Shown piece after piece: positions 9,691 to 20,336 of a stretch of 62,500 nt of DNA. The position numbers and the translations under genes are program-made. The DNA is from Symbiodinium natans. Lineage: Eukaryota > Sar > Dinophyceae > Suessiales > Symbiodiniaceae. Numbering within the stretch: position 1 is the first letter of the stretch; every line of letters starts with the position of its first letter. The notes under the pieces are model-generated. The model worked only from the letters and a program-made list of their open reading frames with translations. It was not told the DNA's origin and did no database searches. The stretch lies in contig CAJNDS010002218.1 in NCBI GenBank assembly GCA_905221605.1, forward strand, positions 202,501-265,000. Reading direction: 5' to 3'.

Positions 9691-10166
9691 GCCCCTGTTA
9701 ACTATGGTTTAGAGTTTGGGTTTAGGGTTTAAGGTTTAGGGCTTCATGTTTAGGATTTAGAACTTAGGATTTAGGGTGCTTGGGGTCCTTCGGTTTAGGA
9801 GCTCATGAAAGTTTGCACGGGCTCTAACCAAAAACCTGAAAACCTAAACCCTGAAACTCTAGAACCCACACACCATCAAACTGAAACTCTACACCCTCAA
9901 ACCCTCAATCCTGAAACCTCAAACTGTCAAACCCCAAACCCTAAAACGCTCGGACCCCAAAACCCTCAAACCCTAAAGCCTAAAACCCTCAAACCCTAAA
10001 CCCGAACCTTAAACCCTAAACCCTAAACCCTAAACCCTAGGGAACCCTAAACCCTAAACCCTAAATACCCTAAACCCTATACCCTAAACCCTAAACCCTA
10101 AACCCTAAACCCTAAACCCTAAACCCTAAACCCTAAACCCTAAACCCTAAACCCTACCCCCCAAAC

Positions 10167-10233
10167 CCTCCGACGAGGCGCTGCGGAGGAAGCTCATCGA
10201 GGCGCCAGGGCGCGTAGAGAGGAAGATGTCAAC
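10167..10233 (-). CDS. Candidate exon, unknown protein
   Basis: Acceptor GCGCAG|G and donor GAGG|GTTTGGGG; the frame reads VDIFLSTRPGASMSFLRSAS. The plus strand reads DEALRRKLIEAPGRVERKMS, which is also protein-like, so the strand rests on the wider pattern. Confidence 0.4.
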
Positions 10234-10824
10234 CTGCGCACGGGTTTAGGGTTTAGGGTTTAGGGTTTAGGGTTTAGGGTTTAGGGTTTAGGGTTTAGGG
10301 TTTAGGGTTTAGGGTTTAGGGTTTAGGGTTTAGGGCTTGGGTCTTAGGGTTTGGGGTTTAGAGCTTAGTGCTTGGGGGGTAGGGCTTGGGGTTTAGGGTT
10401 TAGGGTTCAGGGTTTGGGGTTTGGGGTTTAGGGTTTAGGGTTTTGGGTTTAGGGTTTAGGGTTTAGGGTTTCGGGTTTAGGGTTTAGGGTTTAGGGTTTA
10501 GGGTTTAGGGCTTGGGGTCTGGGAACCGAAAGCCCAGGGCCCGAAGCTGTGTTTGAGAAAGGGGACGCTTTGCACAGGAGATCCTCTCTGGTTGAGCTAA
10601 GCCCTAAACCCCAAACCCTAAACCCTAAACCCCAAACCCTAAACCCCAAACCCTAAACCCCAAACCCCAAACCCCAAGCCCTAAACCCTAAACCCCAAGC
10701 CCTACCCCCCAAGCATTAAGCTCTAAACCCCAAACCCTAAGACCCAAGCCCTAAACCCTAAACCCTAAACCCTAAACCCTAAACCCTAAACCCTAAACCC
10801 TAAACCCTAAACCCCAAGCCCAGC

Positions 10825-10881
10825 CTTGAAACCGGCCTGCCGGAATGCCTCCGCGGCCCGGACGTGGGAGGAGCTGGCAGC
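10825..10881 (-). CDS. Candidate exon, unknown protein
   Basis: Acceptor CGCAAG|G and GC donor TTCAAG|GCTGGGC bound exactly 19 codons, AASSSHVRAAEAFRQAGFK. Flanked by outward-facing arrays. The plus strand is open as well. Confidence 0.45.
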
Positions 10882-10999
10882 CTTGCGAGGCGCAGGGCTT
10901 GTAGGGTTTAGGGTTTAGGGTTTGGGGTTTAGGGTTTAGGGTTTCGGGTTTATAAGGTTCAGGGTTTTGGGTTTGTAGTGTTTAGGGTTCAAGCGTCCC

Positions 11000-11690
11000 A
11001 GTTCCAAGGAAGTCCATACGCAGCACGAAAAATGTTAAAGGCTGAGGGTTTAGGGCGTAGCGCTTGATGCGAACAGAACTACATCCGCTGCCACTTCGCG
11101 GGGCGAATTGAGAAAAAGGTAGCTCTGCCACAAACAAGCCGCAGGCCAACTTTAGACCTGAAAAACAGGAGGTCCCTCAAAGATAGGGCTCAACAACTAA
11201 AACTTGGGCTTGCACAACATACAAGAGTTGGTGACAAGTGTTCCTTACTTTTTCCATAACCCGCCAAGGCTGAGATGCGGGTGCGCGCGTGCGTGGGTGG
11301 TGGGTGGGTCACAACACATGTCCGTCATGTGTGGTGAGGCGCGGCGAGCATTGGCAAACCCTAAAACCTAAACCCGAAGCACTAACCCGATAAGCATCCC
11401 CACCAAACTTTAAACTTTAAACCCTACATCCTATAACTCCAAACCCAAAACCCAGAAACCAAGAACACAAACCCTAAACTCCAGAACCCTAACCCCTAAC
11501 CCTCAACCTCTAGCCCTGAACCACAAATCCTAAACACTCAACCCCTTACCCTCAACCCCAAACTCACAACCCTAAGCCACTCCAAAAACCCCCGAACAGA
11601 AAAAGAAAACAATCTAAACCCTAAACCCTAAACCCTAAACCCTAAGCCCTAAACCCTAAACCCTAAACCCTAAACCCTGAACCCTAAACC
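11000..11690. other. Intron-like filler, no exon seen
   Basis: Unique AT-richer sequence at 11000-11350 is followed by degenerate CCCTAAA-like sequence at 11360-11600 and pure CCCTAAA at 11620-11690. I see no coding frame with usable splice sites. Confidence 0.5.
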
Positions 11691-11695
11691 CCAAC

Positions 11696-11789
11696 AAAAA
11701 GAAACGACCGGAGCCTCCTGCGCCTTGCGGCCGTAGCGGCCGACTTGCCCCCGCAGCGCCAGGGCCAAGCGGCGCCCGTCGCAGCCGAC
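11696..11789 (-). CDS. Candidate exon, unknown protein
   Basis: Acceptor CTCGAAG|G and donor T|GTTGGGG. The frame reads VGCDGRRLALALRGQVGRYG and continues to KAQEAPVVSF. Flanked by outward-facing arrays. Confidence 0.5.
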
Positions 11790-12419
11790 CTTCGAGGGTT
11801 TAGGGTTTAGGGTTTAGGGTTTAGGGTTTAGGGTTTAGGGTTTAGGGTTTAAGGTTTAGGGTTTAGGGTTTAGGGTTTAGGGTTTGGGGTTTAGGGTTTA
11901 GGGTTTAGGGTTTGGGGTTTAGGGATTGGGTTTAGGGTTTAGGGTTTAGGGTTTGGGGTTTGGGGTTTAGGGCTTTGGGTTTGGGGTTTAGGGTTTTGGG
12001 GGGCTTCGGGTTTAGGGTTTAGGGCTAGGGGTCTTAAGGTTCAGGGTTTGGGGGCTTGGGGTTTGGGGGGTTTCTGGGGTTTAGGGTTAGGGGGCTTGGG
12101 GATTGGGGGTTTAGGGTTTAGGGCTAGGGGTCTTGGGGTTTAGGGTTTACGGTTGGGTTTTGGGTTTGGGGTTTAGGGCTTTGGGTGGTTGGGATTTAGG
12201 GTTTGGGGCTTGGGTTTAGAGCTTTGGGGTTTTGGGGTTTGGGTTTGGGGTTTTGGGGTTTTGGGGTTGGGGGTTCAGGGTTTGGGTTGAATTGAGGTTT
12301 GGGGTTTAGGGTTTGGGGTCAGCGGGGTTGGGGTTTTAGTTGGGATTTCATGGTTATGGGTTCTGTTTAGGGTCCTGGGCTTGGGTTTTGGGGCGCGGGT
12401 TTTGGGGTTTATCGTTAAT

Positions 12420-12660
12420 ATTCTTATCAGTCTTATCATGATCATTATGTTCCTATTCTGGGCGGTTTCAGCAAGTTTGGGGGCCGGGGGCAGAGTTGGA
12501 GTTGAGGGTAGAGGGTTTGGAACTTGGTTTTGAGGAGACTATAGGGTTGAAGGCTTTATCGAAATTATGTAGGGTTTGGGCTTTTTTAACGAAAGTTTTG
12601 AACGAAAGTGTTGACCGAGTTGCTGTTGTAGAACCTAGTCTCTGATTGTTGAGGCGTGGG
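12420..12660. repeat. Diverged fragment of the GAACGAAAGTTTT element
   Basis: Contains ACGAAAGTTTTGAACGAAAG and related motifs that also occur at 13985-14045 and 44447-44525. It lacks the poly-G core and the right-hand end seen in those copies. Confidence 0.5.
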
Positions 12661-12854
12661 CTTAACGAAAATGCAGATCGACCCTGACCGCGCCAGAGGG
12701 ACACCTCCTGGCACCCCTGAGATTCCTAAAAGGTTCCGCATTCTGGAAAGAGCAACGCATTGCTGTCTGACATCAATTGCCGGCTGGGCGGCCGTAACGA
12801 GCACGAGCTCAAAAGCAGACCCTCTTCCTAAACCCTAAACCCTAAACCCTAAAC

Positions 12855-13117
12855 CCTAAACCCTGAAGTTAAGTTCCAGGAAAGGATCCCAAGGCCACCG
12901 GCCAGACTCGTTTTGTGAAACAAGGGGTCCGGCACTGCGGCAACGGTTCCATGTAAGAAGGCGCCGTCTTCCGTGCTCGCATGGTTGCGATGGGAGTTGA
13001 AGCCAAAGGTAAAGAACCGCTGGGCTGCTGCGATCCATTTCTGCGACCATTTTTTTGACAAGTAGATTCTCCTCAAACTCCGGCGAAGTCACCGCCAACC
13101 AACTAGGCTTGCCCTGG
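12855..13117 (-). CDS. C-type-lectin-like fragment, probably frameshifted
   Basis: The minus strand opens with SQGKPSWLAVTSPEFEENLL and VKKMVAEMD, which resembles the start of a C-type lectin-like domain (G..LA.I.S..E...V). Further on, one frame has LYLWLQLPSQ (compare the WIGL motif) and a neighbouring frame has FGFNSHRNHASTEDGAFLHG. A frame change or short intron near 13020 is therefore likely. The region is free of telomere-type arrays. The function would be carbohydrate or ligand binding, but the conserved cysteines are not visible and the match is weak. Confidence 0.4.
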
Positions 13118-13368
13118 CTGTGTGTAACGTTTACACTTAAGCCCTGAACAGGACAAACCGCCTCAGGGTTGATAAGCCCTGAACTACTAAGCGCTTCAGA
13201 ACCCCTAAAAAATAGACAAATGCTCTTCCTTAATTATTAAGGATTCTAGGGATGGCGGGTCTTAAGCAAATAGTAATGAACAAGACGATACCTCTTAATT
13301 CACCCCCTAGATCCTTCAAGCCTTAAAGCCTAAGAGGCATGAATGGCCGAAGCGTGTTGACCCGTAAA

Positions 13369-13462
13369 CTTGGGATACTCCCCCGGATACTAACAGTCCC
13401 TAATCGGAATTTTGGCACCCCCAATTATACTGCCTTTTAAGGACTGTTTGGGAACATCCCAA
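13369..13462. mobile_element. Short inverted-repeat element, family M1
   Basis: Ends TTGGGATACTCCCCC and GGGAACATCCCAA are inverted repeats, with inner TACTAACAGTCCCTAAT pairing imperfectly with TTTTAAGGACTGTTTG. It is about 94 bp and non-coding. Related copies are at 16045, 32104, 40614 and 48656. Confidence 0.8.
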
Positions 13463-13729
13463 CCGCAAACCCTGAAACCAGAGGTCACTCCGAAGCCCCA
13501 AGCCCCACAAACCCAAACCCTGCACGGCCCACGGCCACTCTGCTCTCGTCATCCTAAACATTAAACCCTAAACCCGAAACCCGAAACCCGAAACCCTGAC
13601 CCCTAAACCCACCCCTAAACCCTAAACCCCAAACCCTAGACCCTAAACCCTAAACCCCAACCTAAACCCCAAACCCAGGACCCTAAACCCTAAACCCCAA
13701 ACCCTACCCCTAAACCCCAAACCCTAAAC

Positions 13730-13852
13730 CCTAGAGCCCTCCGGCCTTGCTCGCTGTCCCAGGGCCCGGTGCTGCTACGGGGGACGGCTGTGAAGCCGAT
13801 GCGAGGGCTGACGAAGACGCGGCCTGTGTCATATCGGGGCAGTAATCATGAG
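13730..13852. CDS. Coding-like island, strand undecided
   Basis: The plus strand gives PPALLAVPGPGAATGDGCEA and an acidic tail ending at a stop. The minus strand gives SHDYCPDMTQAASSSALASA and further Ser/Ala/Pro-rich codons. It lies between a CCCTAAA block and a TTTAGGG block like the other exons. Confidence 0.35.
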
Positions 13853-13924
13853 AATAGGGTTTAGGGTTTAGGGTTGAGGGTTTAGGGTTTAGGGTTTAGG
13901 GTTTAGGGTTTAGGGTTTAGGGTT

Positions 13925-14485
13925 TAGGGTTTAGGGTTTAGGGTGTAGGGTTTATAGAAATTGTATAGGGTTTGTGTCCGGAGTTTTGGGCGGGTTTTGG
14001 GCGGGTTTTGGGCGAAAGTTTTGGGCGAAAGTTTTGAGCGAGTTTTCTTTTTTGCTTTCCGAAGTTTGCTTTTTTGCTTTTGCTGGGGCCGGGGCTGGAG
14101 CTGGGGCTGGGCGCCTGAGGCTGGGGCTAGGCTGGGGACGGGGTCGGGGCTGGGGGTTGGGGGCTGAGGGGTGGGGGTGCTGGGGGGGGGGGGGGGGGGG
14201 GGGCGCTGGGCTGGCATTTGGGCAGGGCTAAAGCTGAGGGGGGGGGGGGGGGGGGGGGGGTGGGGAGGCCAGGCGGCTGTTGCCGGCGAGGGCTGGCGCG
14301 CTTTGGATTGGGATATTCAGAAGGAGACAACCACTTTGGATGAATTTACTTAAGCTGCTTGTCAGCTGTTTAGACAAATAACGAGGAACCCAGAGGTTTA
14401 AGTGAATTGAAGGCGCTTTGCATTCATTTAGACAGATTCACGATGATACCACATACAATTTCTATTTATCCTGGTCTTGAGGGTT
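13925..14485. repeat. Composite element E2, copy 1
   Basis: In order: tandem GGGCGAAAGTTTT motifs (13985-14045), a GC-rich G-run core (14178-14260), then CAGCTGTTTAGACAAATAAC (about 14362) and CGATGATACCACATACAATT (about 14441). It abuts TTTAGGG arrays on both sides. The right-hand motifs recur in the same order at 44718-44785. Open frames across the G-rich core are compositional. Confidence 0.8.
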
Positions 14486-14843
14486 TAGGGTTTGGGGTTT
14501 GGGGTTTTGGGTTTAGGGTTTAGGGTTTAGGGTTTAGGGTTTAGGGTTTAGGGTTTAGGGTTTAGGGTTTAGGGTTTAGGGTTTAGGGTTTAGGGTTTAG
14601 GGTTTAGGGTTTAGGGTTTAGGGTTTAGGGCTACTCTCAGGTGCCTATACACAGAAGCTGAGGGCTCCTACAATCCTCAACACCACAACCTTGACCCCGA
14701 CAACCCTAAACCCTAAACCCTAAACCCTAAACCCTAAACCCTAAACCCTAAACCCTAAACCCTGAACCCTAAACCCTAAACCCTAAACCCTAAACCCTAA
14801 ACCCTAAACCCTAAACCCTAAACCCTAAACCCTAACCCTAAAC

Positions 14844-14955
14844 CTTGTTCAGCCTCCGTCGTCCCCAGGAAGGGCGGCGGCGAAGGAGACTCCCAGGAGG
14901 TGGAGGGCACCGCCCCCGCAGGCGCCTCGGCGCCGCCGGGCGCACGTCGCTCCTC
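14844..14955 (-). CDS. Candidate exon, unknown protein
   Basis: Acceptor GCTCCCAG|G and donor GAACAAG|GTTTAGGG: the donor is supplied by the first heptamers of an array. The 112-base frame reads RRAPGGAEAPAGAVPSTSWE then SPSPPPFLGTTEAEQ, low in complexity. The plus strand is also open. Confidence 0.5.
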
Positions 14956-15771
14956 CTGGGAGCAGGGTCTGGGGTTTAGGGTTTAGGGTTTAGGGTTTAG
15001 GGTTTAGGGTTTAGGGTTCAGGGTTCAGGGCTCAGGGTTTAGGGTTTACATTTGGGGTTTGGGGTTTGGGGTTTAGGGTTTAGGGTTTAGGGTTTGGGGC
15101 TTACTGGATCCTCAGCCTTGTGGTTTAGGGTTCAGGGTTTAGGGTTTGGGGTTTAGGGTTTCAGGGCTTAGGGTTTAGGATTTAGGGTTTAGGATTTAGG
15201 GTTTAGGCTTTGGGCTTAGGGCAAGTTCGGGGTTTAGGCGCTTAGGGCTTCAGGGTTTGGGGTTTGGGGGTCTTCGGTGTTTAGGGGTTAAGGGTTTAGG
15301 GCTTCGGGGCTTAGGGTTGAGGGTTTAGGGCTTAGGGTCTTGGACTTCATGGGGATAAACAAGGGTTGAGGGTTCGGGGTTAGGGCTTTGAGTCCGGGCT
15401 TCATTTCACTAAATGCGCCTTTCTACGGTGTAGGGTTTACAGGCTTGAAACGAGATGCCGTTTTTCTGTTTCCGCAGGACCGGCTGCGGACTTCGGATGG
15501 TTTAGGGCTCAGGGTTTGGGGTTTGGGGTTTGGGGTTTGGGGTTTGGGGTTTGGGGTTTGGAGTTTAGGGTTTAGGGTTTAGGGTTTAGGGTTTAGGGTT
15601 TAGGGTTTAGGGTTTAGGGTTTAGGGTTTAGGGTTTAGGGTTTAGGGTTTAGGGTTTAGGGTTTAGGGTTTAGGGTTTAGGGTTTAGGGTTTAGGGTTTA
15701 GGGCCACAGTAGGGGCCTTAATAATTAGACTAGCGTTGAGGCTTCAGGGGTCTTGGCAGCCTGGCTTCTAC

Positions 15772-15849
15772 CTTCTTCGGGAACTTCGGCCACCGTCCCC
15801 GCAGATCCCCCGGAAGCAGGGCGCAGGAAGCCAGAAAGAGCGAGAGTGC
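15772..15849 (-). CDS. Candidate exon, unknown protein
   Basis: Acceptor GGTTCAG|G and donor CCGAAGAAG|GTAGAAG. Exactly 26 codons: ALSLFLASCALLPGDLRGRW then PKFPKK. Confidence 0.55.
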
Positions 15850-16044
15850 CTGAACCAGCCGGCGACCCCCAGGATTCACAAATGGTTTAGGGCTTAAGGT
15901 TTAGGGTTTCGGGTTTAGGGTTTAGGGTTTAGGGTTTAAGGTTTGGGTTTTGGGTTTTGGGTTGAGAATTCAAGGTTGGTGACCCAGGATTCGGAGTATT
16001 TCGGTTTCCGGCTGGGATAGGTGTCGGGTTTGGGGGCTTTAGAA

Positions 16045-16145
16045 TTGGGATGTCCCCCCCTGTACTAACAGTCCTGAATAGGGATTATAGTACCCCATGT
16101 GATAATCCCAGTTTAAGGACTGTTGGTATAAGGGGGAACATTCCA
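16045..16145. mobile_element. Short inverted-repeat element, family M1
   Basis: TTGGGATGTCCCCCCTGTAC at the left pairs with the reverse complement of GGGGGAACATTCCAA at the right. Inner GACTGTTAGTA-type arms also pair around TAGTACCCCATGTG. Confidence 0.85.
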
Positions 16146-16578
16146 AGTTTAGAGTCTTTGGGTTGAGGCAGCTTTGGGGATGAGGGCTTTTAGGGTCAGG
16201 GTTGAGGGCTAACACAATGTAAACTTCTCTATGTATTCCATGTGTATGGCAAATTGATTTTTAAGCTCCTTCACAGCTGCTCAAGAGAGGGTTAAGGCTT
16301 GGTACAGGCTCGAGGGTTCCAAAAGGCTAGCTCTAAACTCCAAAAGCTCCACACGTCAAAACAGCCAAGGCGTCCACACCCAGATGACAATGACAAGTCG
16401 AAGACGAACAAGAACAAAGCGAAGAAAGAAGATGAGAGTTAGACCCTAACCCCCCCCCCCCCGCCCCCACAACTTGAACCCACAAGCACTCGAAGCCCTA
16501 AACCCATAAAACGCCAAAAACAGTATTAAAAGCACCAAAAAAAGAAACACCAAAAGCCTCAGATCCTATACCTACAAC

Positions 16579-16671
16579 CGACATCGCTTTGCTGAAGAGC
16601 TGACAAGGCACCGTAGCAGAGATGCGGCAGCAGGTGCAGGGAGCTCGCATGCAACCGGTCGGCGCTTTCTC
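16579..16671 (-). CDS. Candidate exon, Cys-rich unknown protein
   Basis: Acceptor CTAAACAG|G and donor ATGTCG|GTTGTAGG bound exactly 31 codons, including GCMRAPCTCCRISATVPCQL. The acceptor-side bases (16665-16691) are duplicated beyond an adjoining TTTAGGG array at about 16848-16872. Confidence 0.5.
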
Positions 16672-17169
16672 CTGTTTAGGACTTCGGAGATGGTTTAGGG
16701 TTTAGGGTTTAGGGTTTAGGGTTTAGGGTTTAGGGTTTAGGGTTTCGGGTTTAGGGTTTAGGGTTTAGGGTTTAGGGTTTAGGGTTTAGGGTTTAGGGTT
16801 TAGGGTTTAGGGTTTAGGGTTTAGGGTTTAGGGTTAGGGCTTGGCACTGTCTCCTGTTCAGGACTTCGGAGATTTGGGGGTTGGGTGTTGGGTTAGGTGA
16901 GTTTGGGGCTTGTTTTGGTTGAGGGTCTTTGTTTGGGCTTAGCGTTTAGGGTCCGGATCGGGAGTTTGGGATTTAGGGTTTACAAATTGGGGCTCACCGG
17001 GGTTAAGGGCTCTCAAAGAACATAGGGGGCTGGGGGTTAAGATTTTGTGGCGTAGGGTTGACGGTTGAGGGCTTTTGGGCGGGGTCGGGGAAGGGTTTAG
17101 GGCTTCTAGGTCTTGGGGGCTTTTACATTTTTAGAGCATAGGGTATCGAGTGGGGTTGTGGTTTGGGGA

Positions 17170-17270
17170 TTAGGGGTTTAGGGTTTAAGGTGTAGAGTTT
17201 GTGGAGCCTCGTCGGCGTCGGCCAGGCCATCATCGCGCAGAGCCGGTGAGGCTGATGGCGTGGCACGGCT
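17170..17270 (-). CDS. Candidate exon, unknown protein
   Basis: An open minus frame reads SRATPSASPALRDDGLADAD then EAPQTL. Splice sites were not fixed. One plus-strand frame reads SLVGVGQAIIAQSR and then stops. Confidence 0.35.
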
Positions 17271-17788
17271 CGGGTTTATTCAGGCTGTATCTGCTTTACC
17301 TTACGTAGGGGGTCTAGGGTTCGGGGTCTAAAGCTTAAGGCCGAGGATTCAGGGTTGGAGGTTTAGCCCGAAACCCTTGCTGTTAACAGCCAAAAACCCG
17401 AATGGGGGGTGCAACTTGGCAGATTTGGCTTGGCTGCATGCTACAGCACAGCACGAACGGCGAGTTCACCCTAAAACCCTACACCCTAAACCCTAAACCC
17501 TAAGCCCTAAACCCTAAATCCTGAACCCTATTTGGGGGTTGAAAGTTTCGGGCTCAGGGGCGTCCCTTCGGGAGGGCATGTGCTCTACCACAGTGTCTGC
17601 ATCCCGCTTTCCTCCCAAAAAGACCCAGCCTAGCAGACTTTGCGCTCAACTCTGATACTCTACGCCTACACCCACAACGCTCAACCCCTAAACCCTAAAC
17701 CCTAAACCCTAAACCCTAAACCCTAAACCCTAAACCTAAGCCCTAAACCCTAAACCCTAAACCCTAAACTCTAAACCCCAAGCCCCAC

Positions 17789-17839
17789 CTGGTGTTGCAG
17801 CACGGCTCCTTGAACCACAACAAGCTTCCGGCCCGCAGA
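17789..17839 (-). CDS. Candidate exon, unknown protein
   Basis: Acceptor TAGAGCAG|T and donor CACCAG|GTGGGG bound exactly 17 codons, SAGRKLVVVQGAVLQHQ. Flanked by outward-facing arrays. The plus strand is also open (HLVLQHGSLNHNKLPARR). Confidence 0.5.
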
Positions 17840-19023
17840 CTGCTCTACAGGTTTAGGTTTGGGGGTTAAGGGGTTTAGGGGTTTAGGGGTTTAGGGTTTA
17901 GGGTTTAGGGTTTAGGGCTTGGGGTTTGGGATTTGGGGGTTTTGGGTGTAGGCAATAGCGGCTGACTACGGAAACATCAGCCCCGAAGGTCCCCAAAACA
18001 TCCTGAGGTTCTGATAACCCGCACAACACACTCAACGCCTAAACCCTAAACCCTAAACCCTAAGCCCTAAACCCTCTTGGGAGCTATCGGCCTTGGGCAG
18101 CTGGGGGGGCCCGCAGAGGGTTCAGGGTTTAGGATTTAGGGTTTACGGTTTAGGGTGTAGGGTTTAGGGCTTCGGGCTTAGGGCTTAGGGCTGCTGAGGG
18201 CTTTAGGGTTTAGGGTTTAGGGTTTAGGGTTTAGGGTTTAGGGTTTAGGGTTTAGGGTTTAGGGTTTAGGGTTTAGGGTTTAGAGGTTTAGAGGTTTAGA
18301 GGTTTAGGGGTGTTTCGGGCTTTGGCTTTTGGTGCTGGGGGTTTTGGGCTTTAGGAATTCTATATCCTGCTCAAGGGGTTGTAGGCTTTGGGTTTGGGGC
18401 TTAGGGTGAAAACCCAAAACCCAAGGCCCCCCCCCCCCCCCCCCCCCGCCCCCAGTTTTGGCAAAGGCCAAACGTGGGTGCATTGATCTCGGTGCGTTCT
18501 GAGGGATAATTGGGACTTGTTGGCTCTTTTTGGAGGGGTTTGGGTTTACCCGCGAAAAGTTGGCGGTTGGCAACCGTCCCCAACCAGCCAGCAGCGAAAG
18601 CGCTGCGATGGTTCCCTGCCGAAGCCCGAGGCACACTCAGCCTCTCTGAGAAAAAGCTGCAGTTTAGGGTTTTAGGGTTTTAGGGTTTAGGGCTTAGAGT
18701 TTAGGGTTTAGGGTTTAGGGTGTAGCCGGTTACTCATAAAGGCGCCCCTAAACTCTAACCTCTCTCATCCTGAAGCCACATACCCTCTTTAACCCCAAGC
18801 CTGAACCTAAACAATGACGAGGAAGACTGCTCCCCGGGCTTCTTCGACGCATCTTACGAGGGTCCCCTTTCACAGGCCTCGTTGAAAGTCGTTGCAAAAG
18901 TTTTTCAAGAGAAGACTGCCCCATTCTTAAACCCGAAACCCTACACCCCAAACCCTAAACATAAACCCTAAAGCCCTAAGTCCTAAGTCCTAAACCCTAA
19001 ACCCTAAACTCTAAACCCTAAAC

Positions 19024-19097
19024 CCTCCACTCCTGGAGCCTTAACCGCTCTGAAGGGGACCCTATGCTAGAGCGACGACTCTTTGATGAAATCTGCT
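19024..19097 (-). CDS. Candidate exon, Ser/Arg-rich unknown protein
   Basis: Acceptor TCGGCAG|A and donor GGAGG|GTTTAGGG. The frame reads QISSKSRRSSIGSPSERLRL then QEW. Flanked by outward-facing arrays. Confidence 0.5.
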
Positions 19098-19382
19098 CTG
19101 CCGAGGGCTTAGGGTTTAGGGTTTCGGGTTTCGGGTTTCGGTTTTCGGGTTTCGGGCTTCGGGTTTAGGGTTTAGGGTTTAGGGTTTAGGGTTTAGGGCT
19201 TAGGGTTTGAAACACTAAACCCTACACCTTAAAAAACCCTAGAACCCTGAAACCCCAAAACCCCAAAATCCTAAAACCCAAACCCCAAAATCCTAAAACC
19301 CCTAAAAACCCCTAAAACCCCTAAAACCCCTAAAAACCCTAAAAGCCCTAAAAACCCTAAACCCGAAGTCCCTAAGCCTTCA

Positions 19383-19472
19383 GCTCTACTGCCCGCCTAA
19401 AGCCCCAAAGACCCGGCCATGATCTGGTGCGATTATGGAGTTCATAAGGGCATACGTATGGGGGGTCACAAA
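19383..19472 (-). CDS. Candidate exon, unknown protein
   Basis: About 32 open codons (CDPPYVCPYELHNRTRSWPG, then LWGFRRAVELK) before GCTTAGGG. The longest plus frames carry stops, which favours the minus strand. No clean acceptor was found. Confidence 0.5.
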
Positions 19473-20042
19473 GGTTTTAGGGTTCAGGGTTTAGGGTTTA
19501 GGGTTTAGGGTTTAGGGTTTAGGTTTTAGGGTTTAGGGTTTAGGGTTTAGGGTTTAGGGTTTAGGGAGGCATGCACCATCAAAAAGTGGGGAGTCCTTCG
19601 CAAAGGTACTCCTTCTTGGGTGTAGGGATTAGCGGGGGAGGGTGGCGGGGATAATGTGTCGGGGCACATGCGCACGACTAAAACACCAAACCGCAGAAGG
19701 CCCTCGCTAAACTTTGGAAACATGAAAGACATTACCGAACGGAAGCGGTTTAAGCTACTCCCTAAACCCTAAACCCTAAACCCTTAACCCTTAACCCTTA
19801 ACCCTTAACCCTTAACCCTTAAAACCTAAACCTTCAGGGTCTAGAGTCCTATCAACCTTTGAAGCCCCTAGAACACTAATCCCTGCCCTTTCTAAACCCC
19901 TGAACCTAAGCCCTAAACCCTAAAGCCTAAACCCTAGAACATAAACATCCATAAACCCAAAACCCTAAACCCTAAATCCCAAACCCTAAACCCTAAACCC
20001 TAAACCCTAAACCCTAAACCCTAACCCCCCCGCCCCTAAGGC

Positions 20043-20103
20043 CCCTCGATGCTGGTGGCTCTCAGTTCTTCTTCGTGGTCACTGCCATCTTTGGAGCTAG
20101 GAC
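20043..20103 (-). CDS. Candidate exon, charged unknown protein
   Basis: Acceptor TAAGACAG|G, then SSKDGSDHEEELRATSIE. The complementary plus frame is hydrophobic (GSQFFFVVTAIFGARTCLSV) and cannot be excluded. Confidence 0.4.
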
Positions 20104-20267
20104 CTGTCTTAGCGTGGCTACAAGGGCCCTAAGGTTTCGGGTTTAGGGTTTAGGGTCTAGGGTTTAGGGTTTCGGGCTTAGGGTTTAGGGTCTAGGGTCC
20201 AGGATTTAGGGTTTAGGATTTAGGGTTTAGGGTTTGGGGCTTGGAGGTTTTAGAAACCACTCGCAAC

Positions 20268-20336
20268 CTGAATGAAGAGCTTGGCCACGTCGAGGTGCTT
20301 GTTCTCCTGGGCCCGAAGGATGAGGCTGAGTTGTTC
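20268..20336 (-). CDS. Ankyrin exon (second half of a repeat)
   Basis: LSLILRAQENKHLDVAKLFI matches the second half of an ankyrin repeat (helix 1 end, helix 2). It ends ATTCAG|GTTGCGAG. The plus strand is also open, but the ankyrin fit and the neighbouring minus exons decide the strand. Confidence 0.65.

Noticed and set aside
10245-10335. CRISPR-like array
   Set aside because: The direct repeats are 7-base telomere-type units without spacers; the genome is eukaryotic.
13961-14353. Gly- or Pro-rich proteins of 60-97 residues on both strands
   Set aside because: They are translations of G-runs and GGGGCTGG motifs in element E2, with no unique domain.
18304-18636. 110-residue minus frame and its 77-residue overlap
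   Set aside because: Partly a C-run (18427-18448) and array sequence. The unique part (LRQGTIAALSLLAGWGRLPT) might be an exon, but I found no supporting splice sites.
19547-19732. 61-residue minus frame (MSFMFPKFSEGLLRFGVLVV)
   Set aside because: Plausible composition, but no acceptor or donor placed and half the frame is array-derived. Left out as unsupported.
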